Assembly: GCF_000472705.1 (NCBI RefSeq)
Contig: NZ_AXAE01000035.1
Span: 1-60,673 of the forward strand
Reading direction: 5' to 3'
Length of the DNA: 60,673 nt
DNA from: Mesorhizobium erdmanii USDA 3471
GTDB taxonomy: Bacteria; Pseudomonadota; Alphaproteobacteria; Rhizobiales; Rhizobiaceae
The notes under the pieces are model-generated. The model did not search any database, was not told the origin of the DNA, and saw only the letters and a program-made list of their open reading frames with translations. The number at the start of each line of letters is the position of its first letter. Position 1 is the stretch's first letter. Both the position numbers and the translations under genes were made by a program. Shown in pieces: positions 37,161 through 46,027 of this stretch.

Positions 37161-38015
37161 TCAACGCTTTTCGTGCAATGCAACTGGAAATTTGAGCGTC
37201 TGGCCATCCCGCGCGGCAAAAGCGCCGGGAAACCTGTCCTGGGCCAGTTTCTCGATCTCGTCCAGTTCCTCGTCGGTGCGTGTGGGATCATGGTGAAACA
37301 GCGCAAGCCCGCGGGCACCGGCCGCCTCGCAGAGCTTGACGCCCTGTTGCCATGTCGAGTGCCCGTTCCCGCGACTGCGTTCCATTTCTTCCTCGGTGTA
37401 GGTGCAGTCGTAAATAACGAGGTCGGCATCTTTGATAAGGCCGAGCACCGCCTGATCGAGTTTGTCCGGCTCGTGCTCTGTATCTGTGATCACCGCCACG
37501 ACGCGGCCGCCCCATTCGACCCGGTAGCCTATGGAGCCGCCCGGATGGATAAGACTGCCGGTTCGGACCACCACTCCTTCGCGCGGCCGAAGCACGTCTC
37601 CGGACACGAAATCCCGGCAGTCGAGACTTGCCTTGCAGATATCCATTTTCACCGGAAACCACGGCGGCCGCATGAATTCGTCGACCATCTGCCGGGTCGT
37701 CACATGTCCTGCAAGATGCCCGGACCAAAGCGTGACCTTGACGCTCCGGTCATAGATCGGCGAAAAAAACGGCAGCCCGATGATGTGATCGTAATGGCAA
37801 TGGGTGAAAAGAAGGTCGAAATCGGTCACCCCCGACGTCCGAAGAGCCCTGCCGGCAGGCCGTAGGCCAGAGCCCGCGTCGAACAGAAGCGTATGCTTGC
37901 CGCATTGCATCTCAATGCAGATAGTGTTGCCGCCATAGCGAGAGAACTCCGGCCCTGAAACGGGAACGCTGCCGCGCACACCCCAAAACCTGACCACGAA
38001 AACGTCGTCGTCCAT
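37161..38015 (-). CDS. MBL-fold metallo-hydrolase
   Basis: A 284-residue metal-dependent hydrolase. The canonical zinc site THCHYDH (His72, His74, Asp76, His77) is present, with TDTEH and LFHHDPTRTD as the later metal ligands. The overall pattern (RFWGVRGSVPVSGPEFSRYGGNT) matches a family often annotated as MBL-fold hydrolase or phosphodiesterase; class II cAMP phosphodiesterases share the fold. Lying between cyclase-like genes and a CNB-domain gene, it is a plausible cyclic-nucleotide phosphodiesterase, but this is inference. ATG 38015 is preceded by a good AAAGGG site. The upstream extension lacks family similarity. Confidence 0.87.
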   Translation of the reverse strand: MDDDVFVVRFWGVRGSVPVSGPEFSRYGGNTICIEMQCGKHTLLFDAGSGLRPAGRALRTSGVTDFDLLFTHCHYDHIIGLPFFSPIYDRSVKVTLWSGHLAGHVTTRQMVDEFMRPPWFPVKMDICKASLDCRDFVSGDVLRPREGVVVRTGSLIHPGGSIGYRVEWGGRVVAVITDTEHEPDKLDQAVLGLIKDADLVIYDCTYTEEEMERSRGNGHSTWQQGVKLCEAAGARGLALFHHDPTRTDEELDEIEKLAQDRFPGAFAARDGQTLKFPVALHEKR

Positions 38016-38243
38016 GCTAGCCCTTTGCAGTCCCTGTCGCCCATCGTAGCCAAACAATTGGCGCCAGGGCAATTGCAGGAAAGTGTGAAGCCGTTTTCCG
38101 TCCGGAATCGCGTCTAACAAAGAGATAGTGCGTTCGCCGTCTTCGTAAAACGGCGAAATGCGTTAGGCGAGACAGGTTTTCTCCGAGTGACTTCTCAGCA
38201 AGAGGCCAGTCCCGTCACGATGGCCGCGAGGATCGAGCGCATG

Positions 38244-38699
38244 TCATTCGTTATTTGCGCTTCGTGCGTCGATGAGATCCGCGGTCGTAAGGCTTAGGCG
38301 ATTGGCAAGAACCCTTAATATTTCGATGGTCATTTCCGGGAACTCTTTCATAAGCCTCACGAAATGATCCTTGGGGATTCTCAAGGCCTCCAGCGGACTG
38401 GCCGCTCTGACGGTGGCGGTGCGGGAGCTGTTGCACAATATGGCGATCTCGCCAACAATCGAATTTGGCACCAATTCGGCAACTTTTATCGGTCCGGTGT
38501 CGGAATCGACCAGAATATCCGCCCGGCCTGAAAGGATGACATAGGCGGCGTCTCCCTCGTCACCCTGCCGGAAAAGGGTCTGACCGGCGCTGTAGTTCAC
38601 GCGATCGGAAGTGAACGCCAGCAACTTGAGCTTTGTCAGCTCGATGCCAGAGAACAAGGGAACGCGTTGCAGCATTCCAACTTCATCCTTGAGCAGCAT
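38244..38699 (-). CDS. Stand-alone cyclic-nucleotide-binding domain protein
   Basis: A 151-residue protein that is essentially a single CNB domain (residues 10-130), starting LLKDEVGMLQRVPLFSGIELTKLKLLAF. The phosphate-binding cassette reads VGEIAILCNSSRTATVRA, with the Gly-Glu pair and the Arg that contacts the cyclic phosphate. It therefore looks competent to bind cAMP or cGMP. There is no DNA-binding or catalytic domain, so it must act through a partner. Its ATG (with a GGGAAGG site upstream) lies 34 bp after the stop of the degenerate ABC protein gene, so the partner is probably that transporter. Confidence 0.92.
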   Translation of the reverse strand: MLLKDEVGMLQRVPLFSGIELTKLKLLAFTSDRVNYSAGQTLFRQGDEGDAAYVILSGRADILVDSDTGPIKVAELVPNSIVGEIAILCNSSRTATVRAASPLEALRIPKDHFVRLMKEFPEMTIEILRVLANRLSLTTADLIDARSANNE

Positions 38700-38733
38700 T
38701 GTCGCAAACCTTCCCAAATTCGCGCTTGCCAGA

Positions 38734-41448
38734 CTACGACAAAAGTTCCTTAAAGATACCGTTTCCTGCCAAAAGTGTCTCGTGTGTTCCGTCTTCCACC
38801 AATTGTCCCGAGTCGAAGACGACGACGCGATCGAACATCATCGCCATTGCCGGATTTGTCACGACCCACACGATCGCCGGCGAATGGCCATCGCGCTTGG
38901 CTTCCTCGAGCACGTTTCGCAGCACCTTGTCCTGCATCCGCTGGTCGAGGGCCGACAGCGGCCGATTGAGAATGAGAAAATCAGGACGCTTGAGCAGGGC
39001 TCGGGCAACGTCGAGCTTCTGTCGCTGTCCGCCTGTCAGCCGCCTGCCGCTGGCGCCGACGTTGAAGTCCAGGCCGACATCCAGAAGCTCGGCATAAAGC
39101 CCTAACTCGTCGAGAATATCATAGACGATGGAGCGTATGCGCTCCGGCGCGTCGGGATGGTTGTTGCCTAAACGCCCGAACAGGACGTTGTCCATGACGG
39201 TGCCCGCAGCGATGTATTTGGCAGGATCATAGCGTTCGATCGCGTTTTGCAGTTCGGGCGGCAGGTTTTCGTAGAACCGATTGCGTGCAGAGACGATCTT
39301 GCTCATCAGATCGTCGCTCAGCAGGCCGAACCGGTGCCGGGGCTCGATATAGGCAAAGCTCAAAGTGACGATCATGGCGCGGTCGGGCTCCGAAACCGCA
39401 TCGTAGGGACGGTTCTTGAGCCGTTGCAGCAAGGTCTCGTAGGTGGGTATCTCCTCGGCGCTCATGAAGGCGAGCTGCTGGAAGAACTGGTGATCTGGCG
39501 GCAGGTCGGCAAACAGCTCGATCGCCTGCTCGGCGATCTCCATGCCCATTTCGTAGAGCCTGCGGTCGAGGCCGGCTTGCCTCAGCACAGAAGCAAAATA
39601 GGGATTGGCCGCCAAGGCCCTGTCGGCCAGTTCGAAGCCGGTGGCTGCGCCAAAGAGCAGGTTTTGGCCGATCGTTGCTTCCTTGTTGTAGGCGCCGGGT
39701 TCGAAAGGAACCACCAGTCCGCTAAGCCCTTCTTCTTCCAGCCGAGTTCGAAGCGCCGCACGCAGTTCGACGATCCGCTTGGCAAGCTCCGTGTGCCGGG
39801 TGAGGTCGGCCGAAGAGCGCAAGCCAAGATCCAGAATATCGCGCGACAGAACAACCGCATCGAGCACCCGTCGCACCGCCTCAAAGAGGTCGTGCGGGCC
39901 GGTAGCGCCGGCGGAAGCGTAGTTGATCCAGTCGCTGTGGATGTCCAATTCCGAATTACCCGATCGGCGCGCCTCGTGGATGTTCCAGAGGTGCTGGTCT
40001 GCCGAGGCATCGTCATAAGACACCGATGTCAGCGGCGCATGCTTCAGCCCATACAGAAGGTTATCGCGGAGGCTTGCCTGGAACAGGAAAACTTCCGACG
40101 AGGCATAGGACATGCGCCGACCGGTCACGGCTTCGGGGAGTTCAAGCAGGTCATCGGCACCCGAAGCGACCCTTCCGCTGTCTGGCCAGTTCAGGCGTGC
40201 GAAGGCTTCCGCAAGCGCTTCCGCTCCACCTGTTGCGGTACTGACCAGCGCCACCGTCTCACCCGGCTTGACCTGGAGGGAGATGTGATCGAGGAGCATT
40301 GCACCGCCATCGTCAGCTATGGACAGGCCGATCGCCGAAAGGGGGCCGGTCATCGGCTCCGGATCGTCGATCGTCAATGCCCCAATTCTCGGCGCAATGA
40401 GATCATCGGCCGTGAACTGTTCAACGACCTGGTGATATTTCACCTGGACATCCTGCCGATCCTGATCCCAGTCGATCAGTTCCTTCATCGGTCCGGGCAG
40501 ATCCTTGTACGCGCCGATCACGGCCACGAGTTGGCCAACGTCCAGCCGGCCCCCGATGACCAGGTACCCGCCGATCATGTAGAAGAGAAAGGGCGTGATC
40601 TGCGCTAGAAAATTGTTGAGGAACTTCACCATGAATTTCCATTGGTAAAGATCGAAGCGGATCTTGAAGATGAGCCCGAGCCGGGCTGCTATGTCGGCGC
40701 GCTCGTAGTTTGAGGTATCGTGGACGTGAACGGCGCCGATGCCGTCGACTATTTCGCCAACCCGGCCCGAAAGCGCGCGCGCCGTCAATTGGCGTTCGCG
40801 CCCGAGCACGATCAGGCGCCGCCGCATTCGCGGGATGAGCACGATCTGGATTGCCACGATCACGAGCGCTATCATTCCGAGCCAGACGTTCTGGACCATG
40901 ATGAACAGCATGGCCGTCAGGGCCTGGCCACCGAGCAGCACTGGCTGCAGGAAGGCATCGCCGATGAAGCCGCCCAGCGGCTCCACCTCGTCCTTCACCA
41001 TGGTCGCCACTTCGGCGGATTTCACCCGCTTGAAGTAAATCGGCGGAAACCGTAGCACACGATCGACGAGATCGAAGCGGATGCGCCGCAGCATACGTTC
41101 GCCGAGGCGGCCCTTGTAGGTGTTGATGTAGAACTTGAACAAGCCGTTGATGACGACCAGCAAGAGGAACACAAGGCTTAGGGCAAGCAGCGTCTCCTTG
41201 CGGTCGAGTTGAAAACCGGAGAAGAACTGGACCTCTCCAATAAACGGCAGGTTATAGTGCAGCCGCATGAATGCCTGGGTCGCGCCCGGTTGCTCGAAGC
41301 CCCTACCTTGAATCGGGCCGTTGACGATCAGCTTCGGCAGGTCGAAGGACATGAAATACGGGATCATCGAAAGCAGGACAATCATCAATATCCAGAGCTG
41401 CTGCTTCTTGGTGTGCGTCCAGATATAGCGGGCTAGACTGGGTTCCAT
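38734..41448 (-). CDS. ABC transmembrane protein with degenerate, expanded nucleotide-binding domain
   Basis: A 904-residue protein. Residues 15-330 are an ABC exporter membrane domain with six spans. The ATPase domain starts near 365 but is abnormal. The Walker A position (VSTATGGAEA, 402-411) has no Lys-Ser/Thr, the Q-loop Gln is missing, Walker B reads FLILNR (824-829) instead of the Asp-Glu form, and the H-loop His is Asn 865. Only the signature LTGGQ (804-808) and D-loop SALD (832-835) look intact. About 280 extra residues separate the Q-loop region from the signature. Three NLLYG/NLLFG-like motifs occur at about 463, 596 and 754. It probably does not hydrolyse ATP alone. It is in an operon with the CNB protein. 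Confidence 0.88.
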   Translation of the reverse strand: MEPSLARYIWTHTKKQQLWILMIVLLSMIPYFMSFDLPKLIVNGPIQGRGFEQPGATQAFMRLHYNLPFIGEVQFFSGFQLDRKETLLALSLVFLLLVVINGLFKFYINTYKGRLGERMLRRIRFDLVDRVLRFPPIYFKRVKSAEVATMVKDEVEPLGGFIGDAFLQPVLLGGQALTAMLFIMVQNVWLGMIALVIVAIQIVLIPRMRRRLIVLGRERQLTARALSGRVGEIVDGIGAVHVHDTSNYERADIAARLGLIFKIRFDLYQWKFMVKFLNNFLAQITPFLFYMIGGYLVIGGRLDVGQLVAVIGAYKDLPGPMKELIDWDQDRQDVQVKYHQVVEQFTADDLIAPRIGALTIDDPEPMTGPLSAIGLSIADDGGAMLLDHISLQVKPGETVALVSTATGGAEALAEAFARLNWPDSGRVASGADDLLELPEAVTGRRMSYASSEVFLFQASLRDNLLYGLKHAPLTSVSYDDASADQHLWNIHEARRSGNSELDIHSDWINYASAGATGPHDLFEAVRRVLDAVVLSRDILDLGLRSSADLTRHTELAKRIVELRAALRTRLEEEGLSGLVVPFEPGAYNKEATIGQNLLFGAATGFELADRALAANPYFASVLRQAGLDRRLYEMGMEIAEQAIELFADLPPDHQFFQQLAFMSAEEIPTYETLLQRLKNRPYDAVSEPDRAMIVTLSFAYIEPRHRFGLLSDDLMSKIVSARNRFYENLPPELQNAIERYDPAKYIAAGTVMDNVLFGRLGNNHPDAPERIRSIVYDILDELGLYAELLDVGLDFNVGASGRRLTGGQRQKLDVARALLKRPDFLILNRPLSALDQRMQDKVLRNVLEEAKRDGHSPAIVWVVTNPAMAMMFDRVVVFDSGQLVEDGTHETLLAGNGIFKELLS

Positions 41449-41636
41449 TTGCGACTTTGGGGCTCTTCAATTGGAAGGATGCGGGATATAGACGTACCTG
41501 CTGGCGCAGCGCACTTGGGACGCCGATGACCCAGACAGACGCAGCGGGCTCTCTCCGGCATCGGCCCGTGGCGAAGCGGCTTGCAGCATGATCACGTCCG
41601 CGGATCGAACTACCTTGCGGGAGGCAAGATTGCGTT

Positions 41637-42344
41637 GTGTCGCCCGAAATCCCAACATACAAGACGAATATGATGGATGTCACGCAACCACGCAATGCCG
41701 ACATGGACTGGCACGAACAAGCCCTGGACCTCACGCGGGGAATTGCTGCCTATGTCAACCGGCCTCTCGTGGCGGGGCTGGCGCGCGTCCTCACCAAGCA
41801 TCCGAAGGCCGATATCGCCAACGCCTTCAACCACAAGCAGGTCGCCTGCAAGATGTGGGCGCTCGATAGGCTGTTCGAAAGCTGCGGCGGCCGATTCGAG
41901 CGCATATGGGTCCTGGGTGGCTGGTACGGCGTATTGCCGGCAATGCTCTTTAACGACGCCCGCTTCGACATCGCAGCGGTCGATAGCATCGACATCGATC
42001 CGGAAGTCGCCCCGGTCGCGCTGACCCTCAACCGGGAAGACGGCGACCGGTTCCGGGCGGTGACGGCAGACATGTACGCACTCGACTATGCGGCCGGGCG
42101 ACCCGACCTGGTGGTCAATACGAGCTGCGAACACATAGCCGATCTGCGCGCCTGGCTTGCTCTGCTTCCGCGTGGCACGACCGTACTGCTGCAATCGAAC
42201 GATTATTTCAGCGAGCCGACACATATCAACTGCGTGGCTTCACTTGCAGCCTTCGAAGCGATGGCGGCGCTGCGTGAGGTGCGGTTCTCCGGGGAACTGC
42301 CTACAAAAAATTATATGCGCTTCATGCTGATTGGAACTGTTTAA
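41637..42344 (+). CDS. Class I SAM-dependent methyltransferase
   Basis: A 235-residue protein. The motif ERIWVLGGWYGVLPAMLF acts as the SAM-binding motif I, followed by the acidic strand end VDSIDIDPEVAP. The later VVNTSCEHIADL segment fits motif IV. The C-terminal part has no further assigned domain. The start is GTG at 41637 with a GGGAGG site 12 bp upstream, or the ATG at 41670; both are possible. It is divergent from the degenerate ABC gene and convergent with the glycosyltransferase operon, so it may modify the same glycan. The substrate is unknown. Confidence 0.82.
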   Translation: MSPEIPTYKTNMMDVTQPRNADMDWHEQALDLTRGIAAYVNRPLVAGLARVLTKHPKADIANAFNHKQVACKMWALDRLFESCGGRFERIWVLGGWYGVLPAMLFNDARFDIAAVDSIDIDPEVAPVALTLNREDGDRFRAVTADMYALDYAAGRPDLVVNTSCEHIADLRAWLALLPRGTTVLLQSNDYFSEPTHINCVASLAAFEAMAALREVRFSGELPTKNYMRFMLIGTV

Positions 42345-42391
42345 TGTATTCGTCCAAAAGTGCATGGCGCTTGCATGCATCCATCGTCTGT

Positions 42392-43570
42392 TTACTCATG
42401 AACTTTTCCGAAGCCGGGTCCCACTTTTGGCGACCATGTTCGATACCTCTCGCGCAGGATTTGCGCCGAGCGACTGGCGCCTTCCAGATCAAGACGATGC
42501 GCGGCTGGCGTCGGTCCCACAAGCGCCTGTTCAATCGCTTGCGACAAACCTTCAGGGGTCAGGTCCTTTTCCATCAGGACCGTTGCTAGGCCCAGTTCTT
42601 CGAGCATCAGGGCGCGAACCGTCTGCTCGGTTTCCCCTCCGACCGCAAATGGAACGAGCAGGGAGCGACAACCCGCGCGCAGGACATCGCAGACCGTGTT
42701 GTAACCCGCCTGCGACACCGACACGCGGGCACCGGTCAGCAGGCTGGCAAAATCCTCGCGAAACCGGAAGATGGATAGGCCCGGCGTGGCATCGCCTGCA
42801 ATCGCGTCAAACTCGTCTTTCGGCAGGTTCGGGCCGGTGATCAGACACCATTTCCAGGCGTTGTCTGCATTGCGCGCCGCCGCGATGGTGGACCGGACAA
42901 TGCTCTTTCCCGCGGCCCCGCCGCCAACCGACACCAGGACGTCGAAGCGCTCGGAGGCCGCGGGCGCCCGCGGTGCGGCAACGAGCCCTGTGTAGGCGAC
43001 CTCGGCCCTGATCGCCCCGGCCGGTGGAAATGTCTTGCCGATGGCTGCGAAAGCCGGATCGCCATGGACCATGACAAGGTCGAAATACCTGTTGACGAGA
43101 TCGACCGTTTCCTCGTTTCGGCCCGGCTTGACGCGCTCCTGAAGGATGTCGCGCACGGACGTCGCCAAAAACGATCTGGGCGACGTCGCTTCGATGGCCT
43201 CGATCAGCGGCAAGAGTTCGAAACGCATCTGCCGGCGCCCAAAGGGAAACGCCTCGACAATGACGATATGGGGCCTGCAATCCCGAAATGCTTGCAGCAA
43301 CATCTCGGAGCGCGATTTCTTGAAATCATCGTTGATGGGTTTGCCCTGCAGGTCGACAAGCCCGGAAAATCCTTCATCTCCGGAGGTGACAGGCGGCAAA
43401 TTTACAGATTTTACACCCGGTCCCGGAAAGCCCGGGATCGGCGCTCCGCCGGTCACGACGGTTACGTCAAACCCGTCATCGGTCAGAGCAGCCGCAATGC
43501 GGCTGGCGCGCGCGAGATGGCCGATGCCGAGCAGGTGCTGGACATAGAAGAAAGCGCGCAGCCGCTTCAT
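42392..43570 (-). CDS. MurG-like glycosyltransferase (third gene of GT operon)
   Basis: A 392-residue GT-B enzyme. The N-terminus FFYVQHLLGIGHLARASRIAAAL resembles the GT28/MurG nucleotide-binding half. The donor-binding end has SVSQAGYNTVCDVLRAGCRSLLVPFAVGGETEQT, the typical MurG-like Gly-Asn-Thr loop. It is the last of three coupled glycosyltransferase genes, beginning in an ATGA overlap with the GT4 gene before it. A distinct relative lies two genes upstream (44813-46027), and both share the GxGHLxR start motif. The acceptor is unknown. Confidence 0.88.
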   Translation of the reverse strand: MKRLRAFFYVQHLLGIGHLARASRIAAALTDDGFDVTVVTGGAPIPGFPGPGVKSVNLPPVTSGDEGFSGLVDLQGKPINDDFKKSRSEMLLQAFRDCRPHIVIVEAFPFGRRQMRFELLPLIEAIEATSPRSFLATSVRDILQERVKPGRNEETVDLVNRYFDLVMVHGDPAFAAIGKTFPPAGAIRAEVAYTGLVAAPRAPAASERFDVLVSVGGGAAGKSIVRSTIAAARNADNAWKWCLITGPNLPKDEFDAIAGDATPGLSIFRFREDFASLLTGARVSVSQAGYNTVCDVLRAGCRSLLVPFAVGGETEQTVRALMLEELGLATVLMEKDLTPEGLSQAIEQALVGPTPAAHRLDLEGASRSAQILRERYRTWSPKVGPGFGKVHE

Positions 43571-44811
43571 TCGGCGGCCCGCCACTCCCGCTCGAACAGG
43601 TCCTTGAGCTGTCCAATGCTTGCCAAATGATCGAAATTGCCGCGGACGCGCCGCTCTGCGGCATCGCCGAGTCGGGCGCGCAGCACGGGATCACGGATCA
43701 GGCGCTCCAGCGCTTGTGCCAGGGCAATCGGGTTTTCCGTGGGAACCAGCAGCCCGGTTTCATCCGGCGATAGAAGCTCCGGCACGCCGGAAATATCGGT
43801 CGACAAGCAGGCAAGCCGCTGGCTAGCCGCCTCCACCAGAACATTCGGCAGACCGTCCCGGTCGCCATTTGCGGTAATCCTGCAGGCCAGGGCGAAGATG
43901 TCGGCGCAGCGGTAGTGCTCAAGCACCTCCTCCTGCGCAAGCGCGCCTTTCCAAGAGACGCGACCATCCAGTCCGAGCTTTCGCGCCAGCGCCTTGAGCC
44001 CTTCCAGTTCCTCGCCGCCGCCGATATGCTCGAAACGCCACGCCAAATCACCAGGCAAGAGGGCAAGGGCCTCCAGCAAGGTATCGTAACCTTTCTTTTC
44101 AACGGCGCGCCCGACACTCAGAACGACAACCGGTTCGTCCTGCGCCGAGCCGTCATGCTGTTTCCGCGTCTCGCCGAAACTGCCGAAGCGATCAAGGTCG
44201 AGCCCATGATAGCTCAGATGCACACGCGCGTTGCCGTTAGCGAGTTTTTTCAGACGGTCGAACCCGGTTTTCGTGCAAGTGACCGTCCAGCGCGCCGATG
44301 CAAGCTTGCCAACCAGATCCCAGTCCGCCGAAGTCCAGATATCCTTGGCATGGGCCGAGCAGCTCCAGGGCAGACCACGAAGCTGGCTGGCATAGCGCGT
44401 CACCGATGCCGGCGTGTGCGCGAAATGTGCATGCAGCCAACCCGCGTCTTCCGGCCATTCGGCGGCCAGCACGAGCGCTTGCCCGAAGCGGCGCGCGCGA
44501 TTGCGCGTAAAGTCGCGGGGGATATCGGCCGCCAGCGATCCGAGAGCGCGCCAGAAGCCCGGCCGCAGCAGACAAGCAAACAGCGAGCGAACCACGCGCA
44601 ACGGCTCGTCATGCAGATATTCCGGCAGATAATGGACGGGCGCTTTGATCTCGTCATGCACGGGGTGGCGTCTTGCGTCGGTCGGCCGCCTGAGCGCGAC
44701 GAGTATCAGTTCGAACCCCGAACGCTCCAGACCGAGCAATTCCTGCGCGATGAAGGTTTCCGACAGCCGCGGATAGCCCTTCAGGACCACGACGATCTTG
44801 CGATGTTGCAA
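43567..44811 (-). CDS. GT4-family glycosyltransferase (second gene of GT operon)
   Basis: A 414-residue GT-B enzyme. The acceptor half shows HAHFAHTPASVTRYA and the donor half VLSVGRAVEKKGYDTLLEALALL, then GLPNVLVEAASQRLACLSTDISGVPEL. The EX7E motif is modified, with Asp (DGLPNVLVE) at the first position, as in many group 1 transferases. The start is TTG, two bases after the upstream gene's stop. It overlaps the downstream MurG-like gene (ATGA), so the three are coupled. It resembles colanic-acid-type (WcaL-like) transferases, but this is only a resemblance. Confidence 0.9.
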   Translation of the reverse strand: MQHRKIVVVLKGYPRLSETFIAQELLGLERSGFELILVALRRPTDARRHPVHDEIKAPVHYLPEYLHDEPLRVVRSLFACLLRPGFWRALGSLAADIPRDFTRNRARRFGQALVLAAEWPEDAGWLHAHFAHTPASVTRYASQLRGLPWSCSAHAKDIWTSADWDLVGKLASARWTVTCTKTGFDRLKKLANGNARVHLSYHGLDLDRFGSFGETRKQHDGSAQDEPVVVLSVGRAVEKKGYDTLLEALALLPGDLAWRFEHIGGGEELEGLKALARKLGLDGRVSWKGALAQEEVLEHYRCADIFALACRITANGDRDGLPNVLVEAASQRLACLSTDISGVPELLSPDETGLLVPTENPIALAQALERLIRDPVLRARLGDAAERRVRGNFDHLASIGQLKDLFEREWRAAE

Positions 44812-44812
44812 C

Positions 44813-46027
44813 TCAGTTCATGCCTTCAATGACCGAAAGGTGATGGCCGGCCCGCCGGTCGAGCAGTTCCGCGACGATTTCGGAAATATGAGGCAGCCCT
44901 TCCAGCGTCAGATGCGGATTGCTCTGCGATGGGCGGGGCCGGTTTGGCAGCATTTCCAGTGCATTGGCAAACCGCTGAGAATCCTCTGCTTCTTCCGGCA
45001 GAAGCATCTCGATGAGCCCAAGTTCGGCGGCGCGCCGTGCACGAATCAGTTGTTCCTCGCGAGGCTTGACGCGCGGCACGATCAGCGCCGGTTTGTCGAA
45101 AGACAGTATCTCGCAATAGGTGTTGTAACCACCCATCGCCACCACCGCCTTGGCGCCGGCAATCAGCTCTTCCATGCGGTTGTCGAACTCGATGATGTTG
45201 ATATAGGGGATCTTGGACCCCTTTTTGAGCAGCTTGTTGCGCTTGCGCGCTGGCATGTAAGGCCCAAGCACGACTAGAGCCCTATGCTGCAATTGCGGAT
45301 CCTGCTGATAGGCATCGATGACGTCGTGAACCAACTCACCGCCGTCACCGCCGCCACCGGTGGTAACGAGGATATAGTCGCCCTCGGGGCGGTGGCCCGG
45401 CAACTCGTTCTTCTGCAGGCTCCGTTGCAGGAAACCCACGAACTTCATCTTTGCTCTGACAGCCGGCGGTACATCCAGGCCGGTCAATGGATCGTAGAAA
45501 TCCGGCGGACCGTAGACCCAGACCTTGTCGTAGAACAGACCTATCTTGCGCATCACATCCCTGCGTGCCCACTCTGCTTCGAGCAGATGCGGCGCGTCCA
45601 TCACCTCGCGCAGGCCCAGCACGAGCGTGGTGCCCCGTGTCTTGAGGTAGGACAGCGTGTCTTCAATCTCACCTCGCAGGCCGAGCGGTTCCTTGTCGAC
45701 GATGAGGATATCCGGTCGGAAGGTCTCGGCTGTGTGGCGGATGATTGACTGGCGCATCCTTAGCGTCTCGTGCAGATCGATATCCTTTTCCAGCGAGGTG
45801 TATTCGCCGTTGCGCAGCTTGATGACGCTGGGAATCTTCACGAAGTCGACACGGGCGCGGTAGTCGAAGGCGCCAGCGATAGGCGCACCCGAAATGATAA
45901 GCACCTGAAGTCCGCGAAAATCCTCGACCAGCGAATGCGCGATCGTCCGGCAGCGCTGCAAGTGCCCGAGCCCGAACGTGTCGTGGCTGTACATAAGAAT
46001 TCGAGCATTTTCTGAGTGTTGGGTCAT
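44813..46027 (-). CDS. MurG-like glycosyltransferase (first gene of GT operon)
   Basis: A 404-residue GT-B enzyme. The start ILMYSHDTFGLGHLQRCRTIAHSL matches the GHxxR-type donor half, as in the downstream partner at 42392-43570. The later VAMGGYNTYCEILSFDKPALIVPRVKPREEQLIRA is the sugar-nucleotide loop. The glycine-rich TTGGGGDGGEL is a second loop. It heads a three-gene unit. ATG 46027 was chosen because upstream in-frame codons show no similarity. The glycan and its linkage cannot be predicted. Confidence 0.88.
   Translation of the reverse strand: MTQHSENARILMYSHDTFGLGHLQRCRTIAHSLVEDFRGLQVLIISGAPIAGAFDYRARVDFVKIPSVIKLRNGEYTSLEKDIDLHETLRMRQSIIRHTAETFRPDILIVDKEPLGLRGEIEDTLSYLKTRGTTLVLGLREVMDAPHLLEAEWARRDVMRKIGLFYDKVWVYGPPDFYDPLTGLDVPPAVRAKMKFVGFLQRSLQKNELPGHRPEGDYILVTTGGGGDGGELVHDVIDAYQQDPQLQHRALVVLGPYMPARKRNKLLKKGSKIPYINIIEFDNRMEELIAGAKAVVAMGGYNTYCEILSFDKPALIVPRVKPREEQLIRARRAAELGLIEMLLPEEAEDSQRFANALEMLPNRPRPSQSNPHLTLEGLPHISEIVAELLDRRAGHHLSVIEGMN

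Noticed and set aside
39247..40608. Open frame of 453 codons on the plus strand
   Set aside because: It lies inside the degenerate ABC gene on the opposite strand, with no motif of its own.
43915..44832. Open frame of 305 codons on the plus strand
   Set aside because: It is opposite the GT4 glycosyltransferase and has no family pattern.
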